A stretch of DNA of 64,000 nucleotides from Lachnospiraceae oral taxon 107 str. F0167 (GTDB lineage Bacteria > Bacillota > Clostridia > Lachnospirales > Lachnospiraceae). Positions 1 to 8,388 of the stretch are shown here, one piece after another; the first letter of the stretch is position 1, and the number at the start of each line of letters is the position of its first letter. The position numbers were made by a program, and so were the translations under genes. Below the pieces are notes generated by a model, which was not told the DNA's origin, made no database searches, and saw only the letters and a program-made list of their open reading frames with translations. The stretch spans positions 47,509-111,508 of the forward strand of contig GL890590.1 of assembly GCA_000209465.1 (NCBI GenBank), read 5' to 3'.

Positions 1-1
1 A

Positions 2-769
2 AGGCCTAAAAATTTCGAACGCAAGTTAGTGAATGCTAATGTAGAGCTTAGGGCTGTTCGCTTCGGCTATCATAAAAAAGAAGTTTTGCATGGTATCGAT
101 ATGAAAATAGATGACGGAAATGTTGTGGCACTTGTAGGTCCAAGCGGAAGCGGAAAGTCTACAATAGCAAAGCTTATAGCGGGTCTGTGGGATACCGGAG
201 AGGGAAATATTTTAATAGGTGGAGTAAATACAAAGGAAATACCCTTAGATGTGCAAAACAAATTTATAGCCTATGTATCACAGGACAATTATTTATTTGA
301 TTTGAGTATAAGAGAGAATATAAGGCTTGGAAATCCGAAAGCAAGTGATAAAGAGGTGGAAGAGATTGCTAAAAAAAGCGGATGTCATGATTTTATAATG
401 AATCTGAGTGACGGATATGAAACTGTTGTAGGAGGTGCCGGAGGACATCTATCAGGTGGCGAAAGGCAGAGAATTTCCATAGCAAGGGCGATGTTAAAGG
501 ATGCAAAGCTTATAATCCTGGATGAAGCTACCGCATATACCGATCCTGAAAATGAGGCATTGATACAATCAGCTGTAGCAAAGTTGTCACAGAATAAAAC
601 AATGATAGTGATAGCTCACAGATTAAGTACTATAAAGGATGTGGATAAAATATATGTGATAAATGACGGAAAAGTGGAAGCTGCAAATACTCATGATGAA
701 TTATTAAAGAGCAGTAAACTTTACAAAGATATGTGGGAAGCACATATAGAAGTAAAAGACAGGGCATAG
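2..769 (+). CDS. ABC exporter half-transporter, C-terminal ATPase part (truncated by window edge)
   Basis: The reading frame is open back to base 2, so the real start and the membrane domain lie outside the window; the GTG at 29 is only an internal valine codon. What remains is a complete nucleotide-binding domain: Walker A GPSGSGKST, Q-loop around YVSQDNYLF, ABC signature LSGGERQR, Walker B IILDEAT with the catalytic glutamate present, and the switch histidine in IAHRLST. Such domains hydrolyse ATP on the inner face of the membrane to drive export by a fused six-helix domain. The next gene starts 9 bases later and encodes a full half-transporter with a similar ATPase, so the two probably form a heterodimeric exporter. 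The substrate cannot be told from the sequence; siderophore or peptide export are both possible. Confidence 0.9.
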   Translation, partial: RPKNFERKLVNANVELRAVRFGYHKKEVLHGIDMKIDDGNVVALVGPSGSGKSTIAKLIAGLWDTGEGNILIGGVNTKEIPLDVQNKFIAYVSQDNYLFDLSIRENIRLGNPKASDKEVEEIAKKSGCHDFIMNLSDGYETVVGGAGGHLSGGERQRISIARAMLKDAKLIILDEATAYTDPENEALIQSAVAKLSQNKTMIVIAHRLSTIKDVDKIYVINDGKVEAANTHDELLKSSKLYKDMWEAHIEVKDRA

Positions 770-778
770 GAGAAGAGT

Positions 779-2515
779 ATGATAGAAGTATTAAAAAAGT
801 TTTTTGATTTTTGCGGAAATGTAAATAAAAAGAAATTTTATATATCTATAGTGCTGGGAGTAATGATGGCTTTTCTTGAGGCTTTGCGTATACCTGCAAC
901 CTATGTGGTGATAAAGGCGATAGTAAGGGGAAGTGTAAATACAAATACCGGCTATATAAGTTTGGGGATTTTACTTATAAGTATAGTTTTTACCATAATA
1001 GTAAAAGCAAAAACCACAATGTTGCAGACAGAGGCCGGATATGGTACCTGTGCAAATAAGCGTATAGAGATTGCGGAACATATGAGATATATTCCTATGG
1101 GATATTTTAATGAAAACAGTCTGGGGTATATTACCTCGGTTACTACAAATACCATGGAGGCTTTGGCGGATGTTGCGACAAAGGTAGTTATGATGACCAC
1201 TCAGGGACTTCTTACAACTTTACTTATAATATGTATGATGTTTACCTTTGATTATCGTCTTGCTCTTATAGCCGTTACCGGTTTACTTATATTTTTAGCC
1301 ACAAACAAATATCTGCAGTACAGAGCACTTAGTGTATCTGAAAGCAAGGACAATGCGGACAGAACTATGGTTTCCTCAGTGTTGGAGTATGTGCAGGGTA
1401 TGTCTGAGATAAAATCATATTCACTGTATGGAGGAGAAAATAAAAAATTGACAGAGGCTATAGAAAATGCCTCAAATGTAAACTTTCAAATGGAAAAAAG
1501 ACTGCTTCCGTTTATGGCATTGCAGACAATTATTACAAAGGCTACCGGTGTATGTCTGTTGGCGGTTTCCATATATTTTTATATAAATAACAGCATGAGT
1601 CTTGAAGACTGTATTATGATGCTTATATGTGCCTTTATGATGTATTCGGCACTTGACAGTGCCGGAAGTTTTTCGGCTCTTATAAGAAGTGTAAATATAG
1701 CTATAGAAAAGGCTAATTCCATCTTGAAAATAGATCCTATGGATATAAACGGAGATGATATAGTTCCCAAAAACTATAATATAGATTTGGAAGATGTTGA
1801 TTTTTCATACGATAAAAGAAAGATTATAAATAATATATCTTTACATATAGAGGAGGGAACCACTACTGCGATAGTAGGACCTAGCGGAAGCGGAAAGACC
1901 ACATTATGCAGGCTAATGGCAAGATTTTGGGATGTCAACAGCGGAAGTATAAAGCTTGGAGGCAAGGATGTGCGTGATTACAGCATGGACTATCTGATGA
2001 AAAACTTCAGCTTTGTTTTTCAAAGTGTTTATCTGTTTGAGGACACTGTTGCAAATAATATAAGATTTGGAAATCCGGATGCAAGTATGGATGAGGTAAT
2101 AAAAGTGGCAAAGAAGGCATGCTGCCATGATTTTATAATGAAGCTTGACAAGGGTTATGATACTGTGATAGGAGAGGGAGGAGCTTCTCTTTCAGGTGGA
2201 GAAAAGCAAAGAATTTCAATAGCCAGAGCTATGATGAAATCGGCACCTATTATAATACTTGATGAAGCCACCGCAAATGTGGATCCGGAGAATGAGAAGG
2301 AGCTTGTGCAGGCTATAGAGGAACTTACCAGAAAAAAGACGGTAATTATGATAGCCCACAGATTAAAAACCGTTAGAAATGCGGATAAGATAGTGGTTAT
2401 AGATGAGGGTAAAATAGTACAGGAAGGAAAGCATGAAGAGCTGATGAAGCAGGATGGAATCTACAAAACATTTATAAATGCCAGAGAATTGGCGGTAAGT
2501 TGGAAGATAGCTTAG
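779..2515 (+). CDS. ABC exporter half-transporter (membrane domain plus ATPase)
   Basis: A 578-residue protein of the usual length for a type-I ABC exporter half. Residues about 15-310 contain several hydrophobic membrane segments. The ATPase domain follows, with Walker A GPSGSGKTT near residue 367, signature LSGGEKQR near 471 and Walker B IIILDEAT near 491. Both this ATPase and that of the upstream partner keep the Walker B glutamate, so neither site looks degenerate, unlike many heterodimeric exporters. The ATG follows an AGGAGAAG ribosome site and lies 9 bases after the preceding stop, so the two genes are one operon. It ends before a strong palindromic terminator. The transported substrate is unknown. 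Confidence 0.92.
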   Translation: MIEVLKKFFDFCGNVNKKKFYISIVLGVMMAFLEALRIPATYVVIKAIVRGSVNTNTGYISLGILLISIVFTIIVKAKTTMLQTEAGYGTCANKRIEIAEHMRYIPMGYFNENSLGYITSVTTNTMEALADVATKVVMMTTQGLLTTLLIICMMFTFDYRLALIAVTGLLIFLATNKYLQYRALSVSESKDNADRTMVSSVLEYVQGMSEIKSYSLYGGENKKLTEAIENASNVNFQMEKRLLPFMALQTIITKATGVCLLAVSIYFYINNSMSLEDCIMMLICAFMMYSALDSAGSFSALIRSVNIAIEKANSILKIDPMDINGDDIVPKNYNIDLEDVDFSYDKRKIINNISLHIEEGTTTAIVGPSGSGKTTLCRLMARFWDVNSGSIKLGGKDVRDYSMDYLMKNFSFVFQSVYLFEDTVANNIRFGNPDASMDEVIKVAKKACCHDFIMKLDKGYDTVIGEGGASLSGGEKQRISIARAMMKSAPIIILDEATANVDPENEKELVQAIEELTRKKTVIMIAHRLKTVRNADKIVVIDEGKIVQEGKHEELMKQDGIYKTFINARELAVSWKIA

Positions 2516-2524
2516 GAGATATTA

Positions 2525-2566
2525 TATAGGCGGGCAGTGTACTGTCCGCCTATATTGATGTGTTTT
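2525..2566 (+). terminator. Rho-independent terminator of the ABC exporter operon
   Basis: Arms TATAGGCGGGCAGT (2525-2538) and ACTGTCCGCCTATA (2541-2554) pair over 14 positions with one G-U pair and a two-base centre; a T-rich stretch follows at about 2562-2566. Confidence 0.8.
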
Positions 2567-2611
2567 TGACTGCTTGTCTAATTCCGGTAAAAAAAATATG
2601 GACAAGCTATA

Positions 2612-2827
2612 TCAGTTCCATGATATTTCAAGGTTTCGATTATTGGTAACACAATCTTTTAAATAAAGATTGATTAATGTCTGGTAGGGTATGCCTGTGC
2701 TTTCAGACTTTTCTTTAAAGTATATAATTATATTTTCATCAAGATTTATAGTTACCTGTTTTTTGACAAGTTTTGTATATGGATTTTTTCTTGGATTTAA
2801 GTTTTTAATATCATATTCTTCTCTCAT
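2612..2827 (-). CDS. brnA: BrnA-like ribbon-helix-helix antitoxin (orphan)
   Basis: A 71-residue protein. After a charged N-terminus it has the strand KKQVTINLDENI and a helical part ending GIPYQTLINLYLKDC, the pattern of BrnA/CopG-type antitoxins, which bind DNA as dimers and repress their own operon while neutralising a BrnT RNase toxin. The start is preceded by an AGGAGG-type site (TTAGGAGGTTAAG). BrnT normally lies just upstream; here only its last codons remain (see 2837-2893), so the antitoxin appears to be an orphan. A consensus promoter sits directly upstream, suggesting it is still strongly transcribed. Family assignment is from memory of the motif; any non-cognate target is unknown. 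Confidence 0.78.
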   Translation of the reverse strand: MREEYDIKNLNPRKNPYTKLVKKQVTINLDENIIIYFKEKSESTGIPYQTLINLYLKDCVTNNRNLEISWN

Positions 2828-2836
2828 CTTAACCTC

Positions 2837-2893
2837 CTAAATTCCTTCTTCATAAATTTTTGATTCTGATTTTGTTGCCTTTCTATAATTGTA
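2837..2893 (-). pseudogene. brnT: 3' remnant of a brnT-like toxin gene
   Basis: In the frame ending with TAG at 2837-2839, upstream of the antitoxin ATG, the last codons read RKATKSESKIYEEGI. This closely resembles the C-terminal tail of BrnT toxins (R-K-A-T-K-x-E-x-x-x-Y-E-E). The frame runs into a TAA at 2894-2896 within the -10 box of the promoter, so the toxin start and body are gone. The spacing of remnant and antitoxin is as expected for a brnT-brnA operon. The stretch is short, so a chance match is not fully excluded. Confidence 0.6.
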
Positions 2894-2921
2894 TTATAAT
2901 TATTTAATAATTACATGTCAA
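2893..2921 (-). promoter_or_regulatory. Consensus sigma-A promoter for the orphan antitoxin
   Basis: On the minus strand TTGACA (2916-2921) and TATAAT (2893-2898) match both consensus hexamers exactly, with a 17-base spacer. Transcription would start within the brnT remnant and run into the antitoxin gene. Confidence 0.8.
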
Positions 2922-3007
2922 TATATAAGAGTGAACAGTATCTTATTATTTAACACATAAGTGCATATTAAAATCTATTATGAAGCGGTTCAGTAACACT
3001 CATCCTG

Positions 3008-3036
3008 TTTACATAATCCCCAAACTTTAATATAAT
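3008..3036 (+). promoter_or_regulatory. Probable promoter of prfB
   Basis: TTTACA (3008-3013), a 17-base spacer and TATAAT (3031-3036) lie 51 bases before the prfB start. A second possible pair, TTGATA with AATAAT 17 bases apart, lies just downstream. Confidence 0.6.
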
Positions 3037-3087
3037 GTCGTTGATATTCATTTGGATATTTAGAATAATATGAAAGTGGGTGAGCAA

Positions 3088-4222
3088 ATGGTAGAATTAG
3101 ATGGTTTTAAAACCACATTACAATCCTACGAAAAAATATTGCTGGAAGTGAGGGATTCACTTTGACTTATACAGTAAGGAAAAAAAGATAATTGAGCTTG
3201 ATCGTGCTATGGAAGAGCCTACATTTTGGGATGATCCGAAGGAGAGTACCAAGATAGTAAGAGAGGCAAAACAGCTCAAAGATACTGTCGAAAAATATAA
3301 TAAGTTAAAGTCTGAATACGAAGATATCGGAGTCCTTATAGAGATGGGCTATGAGGAAAATGATGAGAGCCTTATACCTGAAATAGAGGCTATGCTTGAG
3401 GAGTTTACAAAGGAAATAGATGCTTTAAAAATAGCGACTCTTCTTACAGGGGAATATGATGATGCAAGTGCTATTATGAAATTAAATGCCGGTGCCGGAG
3501 GTACGGAATCCTGCGACTGGTGCTCAATGTTATACAGAATGTATACAAGATGGGCGGCAAAAGAAGGCTACACTGTGGATGTGCTTGATATACTTGACGG
3601 TGATGAAGCAGGTATAAAATCAGTCACATTGCAGATAAACGGCTTGAATGCCTATGGTTATCTTAGAAGTGAGCATGGTGTGCACAGACTTGTGCGTATT
3701 TCACCTTTTAATGCGGCAGGAAAGCGTCAGACTTCATTTGTGTCCTGTGATATTATGCCGGATATTGAAGAAGACCTTGATGTGGATATCAATCCGGATG
3801 ATTTAAGGATAGATACCTATCGTTCATCAGGTGCCGGAGGTCAGCATATCAACAAGACTTCTTCAGCTATAAGAATCACACATATCCCTACAGGTGTGGT
3901 AGTACAGTGCCAGAATGAAAGAAGCCAGTTCCAAAACAAGGACAAGGCTATGCAGATGCTTAAAGCAAAGCTCTTTATGTTAAAGCAGCAGGCAAATGTT
4001 GAGAAGCTTTCGGATATCAGAGGTGATGTAAAGGACATAGGCTGGGGAAATCAGATTCGTTCCTATGTAATGCAGCCATATACAATGGTAAAGGATCACA
4101 GAACCGGAGCGGAAAGCGGAAATGTAAGTGCGGTTATGGACGGAGATATTGATAAGTTCATTATTGCATACCTTACCTGGCAAAGTCTTGGATGCCCTGC
4201 AAGAAATGCAGGGGATGAATAA
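3088..4222 (+). CDS. prfB: Peptide chain release factor 2, with programmed +1 frameshift
   Basis: RF2 ends translation at UGA and UAA by hydrolysing peptidyl-tRNA. The gene is read in two frames: 25 codons from ATG 3088 (MVELDGF..., after a GGGTGA ribosome site) to CTT at 3160-3162, then an in-frame TGA (3163-3165) followed by C. Skipping the T at 3163 gives GAC and a 352-codon frame from 3164 to 4222, about 377 residues in all. The slip site CTT TGA C with an upstream GAGGG stimulator is the classical RF2 autoregulation: low RF2 favours frameshifting. The body has the SPF stop-codon-reading tripeptide (RISPFNAAG) and the catalytic GGQ loop (GAGGQHIN). The internal ATG at 3209 is not the true start. 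It is monocistronic, followed by a terminator. Confidence 0.95.
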
Positions 4223-4236
4223 TTAAGAAATAAAGA

Positions 4237-4277
4237 AACCGTCTGTGAAAAGAGTTTGTTTTCACAGGCGGTTTTGT
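4237..4277. terminator. Terminator between converging prfB and minus-strand gene
   Basis: Arms AACCGTCTGTGAAAA (4237-4251) and TTTTCACAGGCGGTT (4259-4273) form a 15-pair stem with a 7-base loop, followed by TTTT. It can act in both directions and overlaps the last codons of the minus-strand gene. Confidence 0.8.
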
Positions 4278-4804
4278 GTTTTATCTTTTAGAGCCTCACT
4301 TAATAAAAACATATTGTTGATATAATGTTTATACTCAGGTCCTTTTTTATTAAAATCATCCTCATTTATTCCTCTATAAACATAAATTGCGGTTTCAAAA
4401 AAGGAAGAATTGGACATAAGATAATCTTTATCCGGTATATAAACCAATATAATCTTAGGAGAATCTCCGATTTTTACAAATCTCTCATAAAAATCTTTAT
4501 AAAAGCGGGAAGTCGCCAAATTTTGTGGGAGTTGCCAAATATCATTAGTGGGAAATTTTAGGGTATTTTCGGGTTTATTATAATTAATCAGTGAGATGGC
4601 GGATTCTGCTGTCATCCTGTCAAGCTCACTATACAATACTTTATGCAGTCCATATTCTTTTCCAAGCAGTAAAATCATATCATCCAGTGATTTTTTGGGC
4701 ATAATAATATCATTTTTATAAAAGTTATAAACCGACGGCAAAAAACTGTTGTCTGTAGTAGATATATCTCCGATAGTACGATAATTACAAATGTATTGAT
4801 TCAT
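4262..4804 (-). CDS. Hypothetical protein (180 aa), third gene of the RloAB cluster
   Basis: I do not recognise this family. The frame is open to 4846, but the Met at 4804 is preceded by AGGAGAACTTT, a good ribosome site, so I choose MNQYICNYR as the start. The product is soluble, with no signal peptide or membrane segment, and mixed alpha/beta composition with several aromatic-rich stretches. It lies on the same strand as rloA and rloB, 87 bases after the readable end of rloB, so it may be co-transcribed and could belong to the defence unit, or be an unrelated accessory gene. No catalytic motif is evident. Confidence 0.6.
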   Translation of the reverse strand: MNQYICNYRTIGDISTTDNSFLPSVYNFYKNDIIMPKKSLDDMILLLGKEYGLHKVLYSELDRMTAESAISLINYNKPENTLKFPTNDIWQLPQNLATSRFYKDFYERFVKIGDSPKIILVYIPDKDYLMSNSSFFETAIYVYRGINEDDFNKKGPEYKHYINNMFLLSEALKDKTQNRL

Positions 4805-4891
4805 AAAGTTCTCCTGTACTAATCCACAAATTGCTTCTAACAACATTACTGTTTAATCATTCAGTAAGGAATTATACCACTTTTATTGTAT

Positions 4892-5557
4892 TTAAGTTGT
4901 TGGATAGATATTAGGGAGCTTTTCTATAATCTTATATACATCCGTGTATGGGGATACATCTAATCCAAATGGAAGACTATAACCATTATTAATATGGCTC
5001 CTCTCTATTTGCTTTGCATGTTCGGTAGCTTTACCGGTATAAGATTATAACTGAGAATATATATCTTTGGACTTTTCATAGTTTGGTATATATTTATTTA
5101 ACTCCACTTGGACTGACCTATAGTCGTTAAAATGTTTGGTACTATACATAAAGTGTAATAAATACCAAAACTCAAAGCAGGGGTTTGAAATTATGATTTC
5201 AATATTCTTAGCATGGGCTCTTTTTCTTGCATCTAACAGCTTTTGATTTTTTGTGTTTAATGCATTTTGTGTCTTATAATCAACATCACCGTCAGCAACT
5301 ATCCAGGTACTATCACCATATTCAATAGAAATTTGCTCTTCTTTTTTGTATGAAATAGCTTTATCCAGAAGATGCGTATAATCGGTTTTTGCTCCGTCAG
5401 CTTTATTACTTACTATTCGAACATCTATATTAGTTTGCCGTGTACGATAGTTATCAAAATACATCGGTTCGGTTTTTGAACCCTCTGTTATAATCAATAT
5501 AACCGGCTTTATTTTTCGCTTCTTTTGCCCTCTTTTTTCAGGTTTTATTCTTGGCAT
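4892..5557 (-). pseudogene. rloB: RloB-like (AbiLii-type) gene interrupted by an in-frame TAA
   Basis: The gene reads 170 residues, meets TAA at 5045-5047, then continues in the same frame for 50 more codons to a second TAA at 4892-4894. The downstream part keeps RloB-like features, such as NNGYSLPFGLD and a helix around YTDVYKIIEKL, giving a family-typical length near 220 residues. The N-terminus is basic (MPRIKPEKRGQKKRK), then ILIITEGSKTEPMYF, a TOPRIM-like first motif with glutamate, and a WIVADGDVDY acidic motif. RloB is the partner of the RloA ATPase in anti-phage systems of the AbiL type. ATG directly abuts the rloA stop (TAAATG) after a GAGGTG site, so translation is coupled. Either the system is inactivated, the 170-residue form works, or this is a sequencing error. 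Confidence 0.8.
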
Positions 5558-6742
5558 TTATTCACCTCTTTTTATAAATGGAATGGCACCATATCTGCCT
5601 AACAGATAGCCTTTTTCTATTTCGGTTCCCTTTTTTATAGGAAAATCGTATAGCGAAAAAAGATTGGTAACGGCAGTTTCTTCTTCTTTTTCTGTAAACC
5701 AAATTTGATCCCTTCTTAGGATATCGGAATCTAATAATATGGTGCTATGGGAAGTAAAAATCAACTGTGCATTTTTTGTATTAAACTCTTTACTGTTAAA
5801 AAGAGAAATAAGATGCTTTGTCAGTAACGGATGCAGATGTGCATCTATTTCATCAGCAATAAATACTGTTCCTTCATCCAGAGCCTTTTTGGCAAAACAA
5901 ATCACTTCCAGATATGCCCTTGTTCCGTCAGATTCTTCCACAATATTTAAATCATAATAAGATGGTTGTCCGTCAGTATTATATACAATATGCACAGTTT
6001 TTAAATTATCTGTAGGAAATATGGAATCAATGACATTTAAATCACCGGAGTCTTTTAAAAGTAGATCATTTATTCCAAAATCCGCAACTTTCAGCATTGA
6101 TAAAATGCTATTTTTGAAATCATTATTTTCAAATTTTGAAGAAGTTGTCCTAATATCTTTTGTAAAAAACTGACATGACGCAAACCATTCAAAAGCAGGA
6201 ATAACTTCAGAATAATTCCAATTTGCAGCAACAGAAAGATATAATTTATTTGCAGATGTACGTTCTTTAAAGGAATTTTGTTTGGATACATCTTTGACAA
6301 AACGGAAATCTTTTGTATTACTGCGTTCGAATATTATAGCCTGTCTTCCTTTTGGATAATGATAAAGATATTCATCTATAACCTCATCATCGTTTATGGA
6401 AAAACCGTAGGCATAGCTGATGCCGTTTGATATAAAAATAACTTCGAATTTACTGGGAAAATATTGGGTATCTTTATCAAACTGAAACGGATAGCGGGGT
6501 ATCTTTTTATGTAGTTGTAAATTATGAGAATTTAATACAAAATCAACCATAAAAGAAAAAGCTCTGATTATATTGGACTTACCTGAAGCATTAGCACCAT
6601 ATATAACAGCGGATTTCAAATATTTTTCATTTGCATATGAGATTAAATGCTCAGGATGCTCTTTTACATTACCTGCAAGCATGGATAATGTAACTTTATC
6701 CTTTATAGAGCGAAAATTGGTGACACTAAACTGTATTAACAT
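5558..6742 (-). CDS. rloA: RloA-like AAA ATPase (AbiLi-type anti-phage defence)
   Basis: A 394-residue ATPase. The frame extends to 6805, but MLIQFSVTNFRSIKD with TAGGAG seven bases upstream is the likely start at 6742. It opens with the N-terminal strand pattern of OLD/RecF-like ATPases (F-x-V-x-N-F-R-S), then Walker A YGANASGKSN near residue 45, a signature-like region and Walker B VFIADEIDAHLHP with the catalytic glutamate, then the FTSHS histidine switch. RloA-RloB pairs were first noted beside restriction loci and include lactococcal AbiL, an abortive-infection system. The downstream rloB partner carries an in-frame stop, so the intact ATPase may lack its effector. Confidence 0.85.
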   Translation of the reverse strand: MLIQFSVTNFRSIKDKVTLSMLAGNVKEHPEHLISYANEKYLKSAVIYGANASGKSNIIRAFSFMVDFVLNSHNLQLHKKIPRYPFQFDKDTQYFPSKFEVIFISNGISYAYGFSINDDEVIDEYLYHYPKGRQAIIFERSNTKDFRFVKDVSKQNSFKERTSANKLYLSVAANWNYSEVIPAFEWFASCQFFTKDIRTTSSKFENNDFKNSILSMLKVADFGINDLLLKDSGDLNVIDSIFPTDNLKTVHIVYNTDGQPSYYDLNIVEESDGTRAYLEVICFAKKALDEGTVFIADEIDAHLHPLLTKHLISLFNSKEFNTKNAQLIFTSHSTILLDSDILRRDQIWFTEKEEETAVTNLFSLYDFPIKKGTEIEKGYLLGRYGAIPFIKRGE

Positions 6743-6776
6743 AGCAATGCTCCTAAAAACTTTATTCGTATAAATT

Positions 6777-6805
6777 ATTATAATGAAAAACAGCTGATAA
6801 AACAA
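6777..6805 (-). promoter_or_regulatory. Probable promoter of the rloA-rloB operon
   Basis: On the minus strand TTGTTT (6800-6805) and TATAAT (6777-6782) are 17 bases apart and end 34 bases before the chosen rloA start. The -10 is perfect, the -35 only partial. Confidence 0.55.
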
Positions 6806-6944
6806 TGCATAAAAATTTCAAAAGAACCATTCGTGGATAAGAAGTTCAGAATTTTGGATATATCGACCTATTATTAGGTTTCTTTTATTTTTACCGAAAG
6901 CTATAATCGCTCTATAAGTTTTAGATATTTGGAGGAACAAATTT

Positions 6945-7013
6945 ATGAAAAAGCAAGTGATTGCAATATCTGTAGCGGCTATAACCGCTTTAAGTCTTAT
7001 GGAGATAAAGTGA
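6945..7013 (+). pseudogene. Signal-peptide remnant of a lost secreted protein
   Basis: After a strong GGAGGAACAAATTT ribosome site, ATG 6945 opens 22 codons reading MKKQVIAISVAAITALSLM then EIK and TGA. A basic start plus an alanine-rich hydrophobic core is a typical signal peptide, but nothing follows. It looks like the 5' stub of a deleted secreted protein or lipoprotein gene; a real short peptide is less likely. Nothing else gene-like is visible between 6806 and 7040. Confidence 0.5.
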
Positions 7014-7040
7014 ACAATAAAATATAAGAAAAAAATACAG

Positions 7041-7069
7041 TTGCAATGAAAAAAGAAACATGATATTAT
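7041..7069 (+). promoter_or_regulatory. Probable promoter of rpsF-ssb-rpsR
   Basis: TTGCAA (7041-7046), 17 bases, TATTAT (7064-7069), leaving a leader of about 60 bases before rpsF that could hold the S6:S18 autoregulatory site; I cannot prove that fold by eye. Confidence 0.5.
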
Positions 7070-7137
7070 TAAGTACTGTGACACATAATCCTTGCTTTTG
7101 ATTATATCAAAGGCCAGAGACCAAGAGGAGGTAAGAA

Positions 7138-7425
7138 ATGACAAGTACATATGAATTAGCATTAGTGCTTAATGGTAAGCTTGAAGATGATGCAAGAGCG
7201 GAAGCTCTGGAGAAAGTTCAAAACTACATCACAAGATTTGGTGGAAGCGTTGTAAATGTCGATGATTGGGGCAAGAAAAGATTTGCCTATGACATTAACA
7301 AGCAAAAAGAGGGATTCTACTATTTCATTAAGTTCCAGTCAGAGAACAATAACTGCCCTAATGAGTTAGAGGCAAATGTTCGTATCATGGAATCAGTTGT
7401 GAGATACCTAGTCGTTAAGCAGTAA
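7138..7425 (+). CDS. rpsF: 30S ribosomal protein S6
   Basis: A 95-residue protein of normal S6 length, which binds S18 and 16S rRNA in the platform of the small subunit. It begins TSTYELALVLNGKLED and carries the expected central part DDWGKKRFAYDINKQKEGFYYFIKF (quoted regions separated: DDWGKKRFAY and KEGFYYFIKF) and the C-terminal RIMESVVRYLVVK. The ATG follows AGGAGGTAAGAA. It heads the conserved rpsF-ssb-rpsR operon, with 23 bases to ssb. Confidence 0.97.
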   Translation: MTSTYELALVLNGKLEDDARAEALEKVQNYITRFGGSVVNVDDWGKKRFAYDINKQKEGFYYFIKFQSENNNCPNELEANVRIMESVVRYLVVKQ

Positions 7426-7448
7426 GCTTAATATAAAGGAGAGATTGT

Positions 7449-7898
7449 ATGAACAAAGCCATATTGATGGGCAGGCTAACAAGAGACCCGGAAGTAAGAT
7501 ATTCAAGTGGTGAGAGATCCATGGCAATTGCGAGATATACTCTTGCAGTAGACAGAGGTTTTAAGCGTGGAGGAGATTCATCGGAACAGACCGCAGACTT
7601 TATACCATGTGTTGCATTTGATAAAGCCGGCGAATTTGCAGAGAGATATTTTAGACAGGGAATGAGAGTATTGATTTCAGGTCGTATTCAGACAGGAAGC
7701 TATACAAACAAGGAAGGTCAGAAAGTTTATACAACTGAGGTTATTATAGAGACTCAGGAATTTGCAGACAGTAAGGGAGCAAGTGATGGCGCAGGTAGCT
7801 ATCAGACTTCCACAAGACCGTCACCGGCATCGGCAAGCACGGACGGGTTTATGAATATACCGGACGGAGTTGATGACGAGGGTCTACCATTTAACTAG
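7449..7898 (+). CDS. ssb: Single-stranded DNA-binding protein
   Basis: A 149-residue SSB. Residues 1-105 form the OB fold, starting MNKAILMGRLTRDPEVRY and including FIPCVAFDKAGEFAERYF and GRIQTGSYTNKEG. A flexible Ser/Pro/Ala-rich linker follows, then an acidic tip ending DDEGLPFN, the partner-docking tail typical of SSB. It binds single-stranded DNA as a tetramer and recruits replication and repair enzymes. Its place between rpsF and rpsR is the standard bacterial arrangement; AAGGAGA precedes the ATG. Confidence 0.97.
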   Translation: MNKAILMGRLTRDPEVRYSSGERSMAIARYTLAVDRGFKRGGDSSEQTADFIPCVAFDKAGEFAERYFRQGMRVLISGRIQTGSYTNKEGQKVYTTEVIIETQEFADSKGASDGAGSYQTSTRPSPASASTDGFMNIPDGVDDEGLPFN

Positions 7899-7924
7899 GT
7901 TAAAATAAGAAAGGGGACTTTATC

Positions 7925-8194
7925 ATGGCATTTAACAAGGCTGATAGAGCTGATGGCTCTAGAAGAAGACCTGCTAACGGATTACGCAGGAGAAAGAAAG
8001 TTTGTACATTCTGTGGTGATAAGGAAAAGGCTATTGATTATAAAGATGTAGCAACTCTTAGAAAATATATTTCAGAAAGAGGAAAAATACTTCCAAGAAG
8101 AATTTCAGGAAGCTGTGCTAAGCATCAGAGAGAAATCACAGTAGCTATCAAGAAGGCTAGACATATAGCTCTTCTTCCTTATGTTGTAGAATAA
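7925..8194 (+). CDS. rpsR: 30S ribosomal protein S18
   Basis: An 89-residue S18, the partner of S6 on the 30S platform. The N-terminal third is basic and disordered ([13 protein letters not shown]), then [16 protein letters not shown] and the conserved [24 protein letters not shown] and ARHIALLPY segments. The cysteines CxxC and the later Cys could bind zinc. It ends the operon; a terminator lies 40 bases downstream. Confidence 0.97.
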   Translation: MAFNKADRADGSRRRPANGLRRRKKVCTFCGDKEKAIDYKDVATLRKYISERGKILPRRISGSCAKHQREITVAIKKARHIALLPYVVE

Positions 8195-8233
8195 GATATA
8201 CAGATAATAAGGTCAAATGATCGTAATATAAAT

Positions 8234-8266
8234 AACCGCTTTTGTCTTAGACAGAGGCGGTTTTTT
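8234..8266 (+). terminator. Terminator after rpsR
   Basis: An AACCGCTTTTGTC arm and a GACAGAGGCGGTT arm pair around a TTA loop with G-U pairs, followed by TTTT. Confidence 0.8.
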
Positions 8267-8388
8267 ACATTAGTTAAGGTAATCGTAAGGAAAAAAACAC
8301 ACTCATAGTGTATAATGTATATTAGAAGTAATTATATGGCAGTAACTTTAAAACTTTGAACTAAATATAAAACATAATGGAGTGAAAT

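Noticed and set aside
6818..7162. Minus-strand frame of 114 codons between rloA and rpsF
   Set aside because: It overlaps the rpsF start and its promoter and has no ribosome site or recognisable domain.
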